This document shows, piece after piece, positions 62,157 to 64,000 of a stretch of 64,000 nucleotides of DNA. Position 1 is the first letter of the stretch. Each line of letters starts with the position of its first letter. A model generated the notes under the pieces. It worked only from the letters and a program-made list of their open reading frames with translations, searched no databases and was not told the origin of the DNA. The DNA comes from Vermamoeba vermiformis (Eukaryota; Tubulinea; Echinamoebida), in contig JBEWZL010000099.1 in NCBI GenBank assembly GCA_045837725.1, positions 31,770 through 95,769 of the forward strand, given 5' to 3'. A program made the position numbers and the translations under genes.

Positions 62157-63935
62157 CTATTTCGCTAGCTTTGCGCTAACGAGTATCGCGAGACAGAGAC
62201 TCAACAGAGTGCTTGGACGGTAGATTTCGCCAGCACTCGTTAGGCCATTGTTGTTGCGTGGAGTTGCAGTACTTGGAGCGTTGGCCGTTTGAGGTTGATT
62301 TGGATTCGGATTCGTTGATGGAGCACTTGACGAGCAGCTAATAGTCACTGATTGACGCAACACGGATTCTGCAGCAAATCGCTGGATCTCGAAGTCGACT
62401 TGAACGGTGTCACTACTGACGTTGGAATAATTATGAACAACTGTCCTTATCATTGACGCACAATCTGGTTGCGTTGTGGTGCACACTTGATTTGCATCAA
62501 AGTCGTTCATGTTGCATGAGTCCACCAGGGCATATTGAGCACACGTGTAGTTGAGTGGTTCAAAAAGGCAACGAGGAATGGAGTGAACGACTTTGTCGCC
62601 GTCAAAAAACACACGTCTGTCAGTCAATCTCATTGTTGTGCCGACATAGTACTGATTGATAGAGCCAGATATCAAGCCAACAACCGACCACGTGCCTTGA
62701 CGTCGTTGAATCACAGCGACTCTGCCAGTCTTGTTGCTATTTTGATCAAAGCCTGGTGCGGAGACCAAAACGGTGTCTTGTCCAATAGGCAGAATGTCGT
62801 ACCCAAAGACGCCTGATGTTAAGCCAACGTATGAATCATTCGTCCGTGTCAACAAATTCCAAGCACCAGTTGAAGCGTTGATGTACGTGTCGAGGAAGTG
62901 TGAAACACTCGAAAAGATGGTATCGTTCCCGTTCCAAGCCAGACTGTGCATGCGATACAAATACAAGGAGCAGTTGAACGAAGTGCTGAGGGTCCAAGTC
63001 CAGTCTGAGGACCGTTCATAGACATTTATCATGCCAGTTGTACTCGTTACTACGAAATTGAAAGCGATTAACGTAGTGTCCGTTAGATGAAACACTGACT
63101 TCCACTGGCTCAAATCAGATGCAGCTCCAAACCTCAAGTTTTCGTTGAACGTGAAATTTCCAACGAGTGTCCATTGCGAGTTGACCAGTGCAAAGTGAAA
63201 TATCTTCGCTGGCTTTGTAGCCGTGGTATACGAATTGAAGCCAACAAGTGATCCATCGGACAAAAATCGGATAAATTCGATGGTGATGCCAGTGATGTTT
63301 GGCCGCTGCACGTTGCTTATTGAGCCATCGTCTTCCACCTTGAAAATGATCAACTCCGAAGGATAACTTCCGCTGTTATCAAAGTACGATGTTGCGACCC
63401 ATATTCCATTCGTATCAACATCGGAATAATACAGTATGAAGCTGGAAGACAAGTTGAACGTAGCAAAAGAGTCAAATCCACCGGTCTGGTTTTGTTTCAG
63501 AACGCGGATTTGACCGGGATTGTTCATAATGGAAACCAGCCAATCATTGGCGGCTCGGAGCGTTCCTTCCTGGTAGGTGTTTGGACTTGCGAAGTCAATC
63601 GCCGTGTTTATTTGAGCTTCAACGATCTAGACAATTTCAACGGATCAATAATAAAATATTGCGTATTACCCATTAATTTACAAAACCGACCAGAAAATGA
63701 ACAAATAAATTCAATTATCTTTACCGCAAAATGATCAGGAAAACACTAAAAATAATATGAGCTCTCCGATCCGCCGTGTTTTGATTTAAACGGTAAAAAA
63801 AAAAAGATATTTATGACGTTATTTTTTTAAATTGCATACCGGTAATGAGCCATTGACTGTCAAAACAGGCATTTGTGCGTATGTCACCGAGACTAGGGCA
63901 ATAACGATACAAAATCCAGTTATGATGCGGTTCAT
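62157..63935 (-). CDS. Surface glycoprotein with beta-propeller-like ectodomain and C-terminal hydrophobic anchor
   Basis: Two exons (63840-63935, 62157-63626) give 521 residues with no break. Signal peptide: MNRIITGFCIVIALVSVTYA. The ectodomain has repeated blade-like units of about 45-60 residues with W/F and N-x-S/T sites: GQIRVLKQNQTGGFDSF, TKPAKIFHFALVNSQWTLV, MINVYERSSDWTWTL, RVAVIQRRQGTWSVVG. This looks like an FG-GAP or Kelch-like propeller, as in surface proteins of several protists. After a Cys-containing module (CTTTQPDC) comes a Pro/Ser/Asn-rich stalk and a C-terminal hydrophobic stretch (LLSLCLAILVSAKLAK), fitting a GPI signal or short membrane anchor. The propeller call is by pattern only. 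Function is unknown; adhesion or recognition is likely. Confidence 0.72.
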
Positions 63936-64000
63936 GATTGTGTTGTTCAGTGGATTTGTAAGTATCGAATTTTAATATCATCTTTCAAAGTTTTTAACTC
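63936..64000. other. Upstream flank of the surface glycoprotein gene, cut by the window edge
   Basis: Sixty-five AT-rich bases. Nothing recognised. Confidence 0.5.

Overview
The window is eukaryotic nuclear DNA from what looks like a free-living unicellular protist. Genes are packed on both strands, often less than 300 bases apart. Most are split by many short introns (about 45-120 bases) with GTAAGT/GTACGT donors and AT-rich ...TAG acceptors; a few exons are only 14-26 bases long. The gene set (class C GPCR, GH25 lysozyme, GT10 fucosyltransferase, phi-like GST, L-seryl-tRNA(Sec) kinase, LEA-like and F-box/LRR proteins, a Crinkler-like NTPase-nuclease) would suit an amoeba such as an amoebozoan, but this placement is inference and low confidence. 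No prokaryotic operons, CRISPR arrays or rRNA genes were seen.

Layout. 1-4.3 kb (+): the 3' end of a diflavin reductase, an isoprenylcysteine methyltransferase-like membrane enzyme, a glutathione transferase and an orphan type I membrane protein. 4.4-14.5 kb (-): a class C GPCR with an unusual EGF/CUB ectodomain, an F-box protein, a NADH-pyrophosphatase Nudix enzyme and the proteasome deubiquitinase Rpn11. 14.7-21.4 kb (+): RPF1, a nitrobindin-rhodanese fusion, an alpha-fucosyltransferase and a secreted Cys-rich protein. 21.4-31.7 kb (+): the accessory core of the window. It holds an orphan 743-aa multi-exon gene, a 14-exon gene fusing a ubiquitin-specific protease to a piggyBac transposase, a hairpin-rich non-coding block, and a TKL kinase with a duplicated N-terminal domain. 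31.8-38.1 kb: a DJ-1/PfpI protein, a small orphan, an SLC35-like sugar transporter and a Crinkler-like NTPase/nuclease gene. 38.4-53 kb: a PRMT, Sec-tRNA kinase divergent from a mitochondrial-type MetRS, TRAPPC11 and an SNX1/2/Vps5 sorting nexin. 53-64 kb: a GNAT acetyltransferase, a GH25 lysozyme, a mitochondrial LEA-like protein, a mitochondrial macrodomain protein, an F-box/LRR protein, and a tandem pair of surface glycoproteins of which one is frameshifted.

Most genes are independent housekeeping units and share no pathway. Vesicle traffic is represented twice (TRAPPC11 and SNX, 0.4 kb apart and divergent). Ubiquitin biology appears three times (F-box proteins, Rpn11, USP fusion). The most unusual candidate is the USP-piggyBac fusion with its orphan neighbour and the structured block downstream: 26 exons of the two genes join in frame without a break.

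Exon borders were worked out by eye from splice consensus, reading-frame continuity and protein family resemblance. For most genes the summed exon lengths are a multiple of three; exceptions are stated in the entries.
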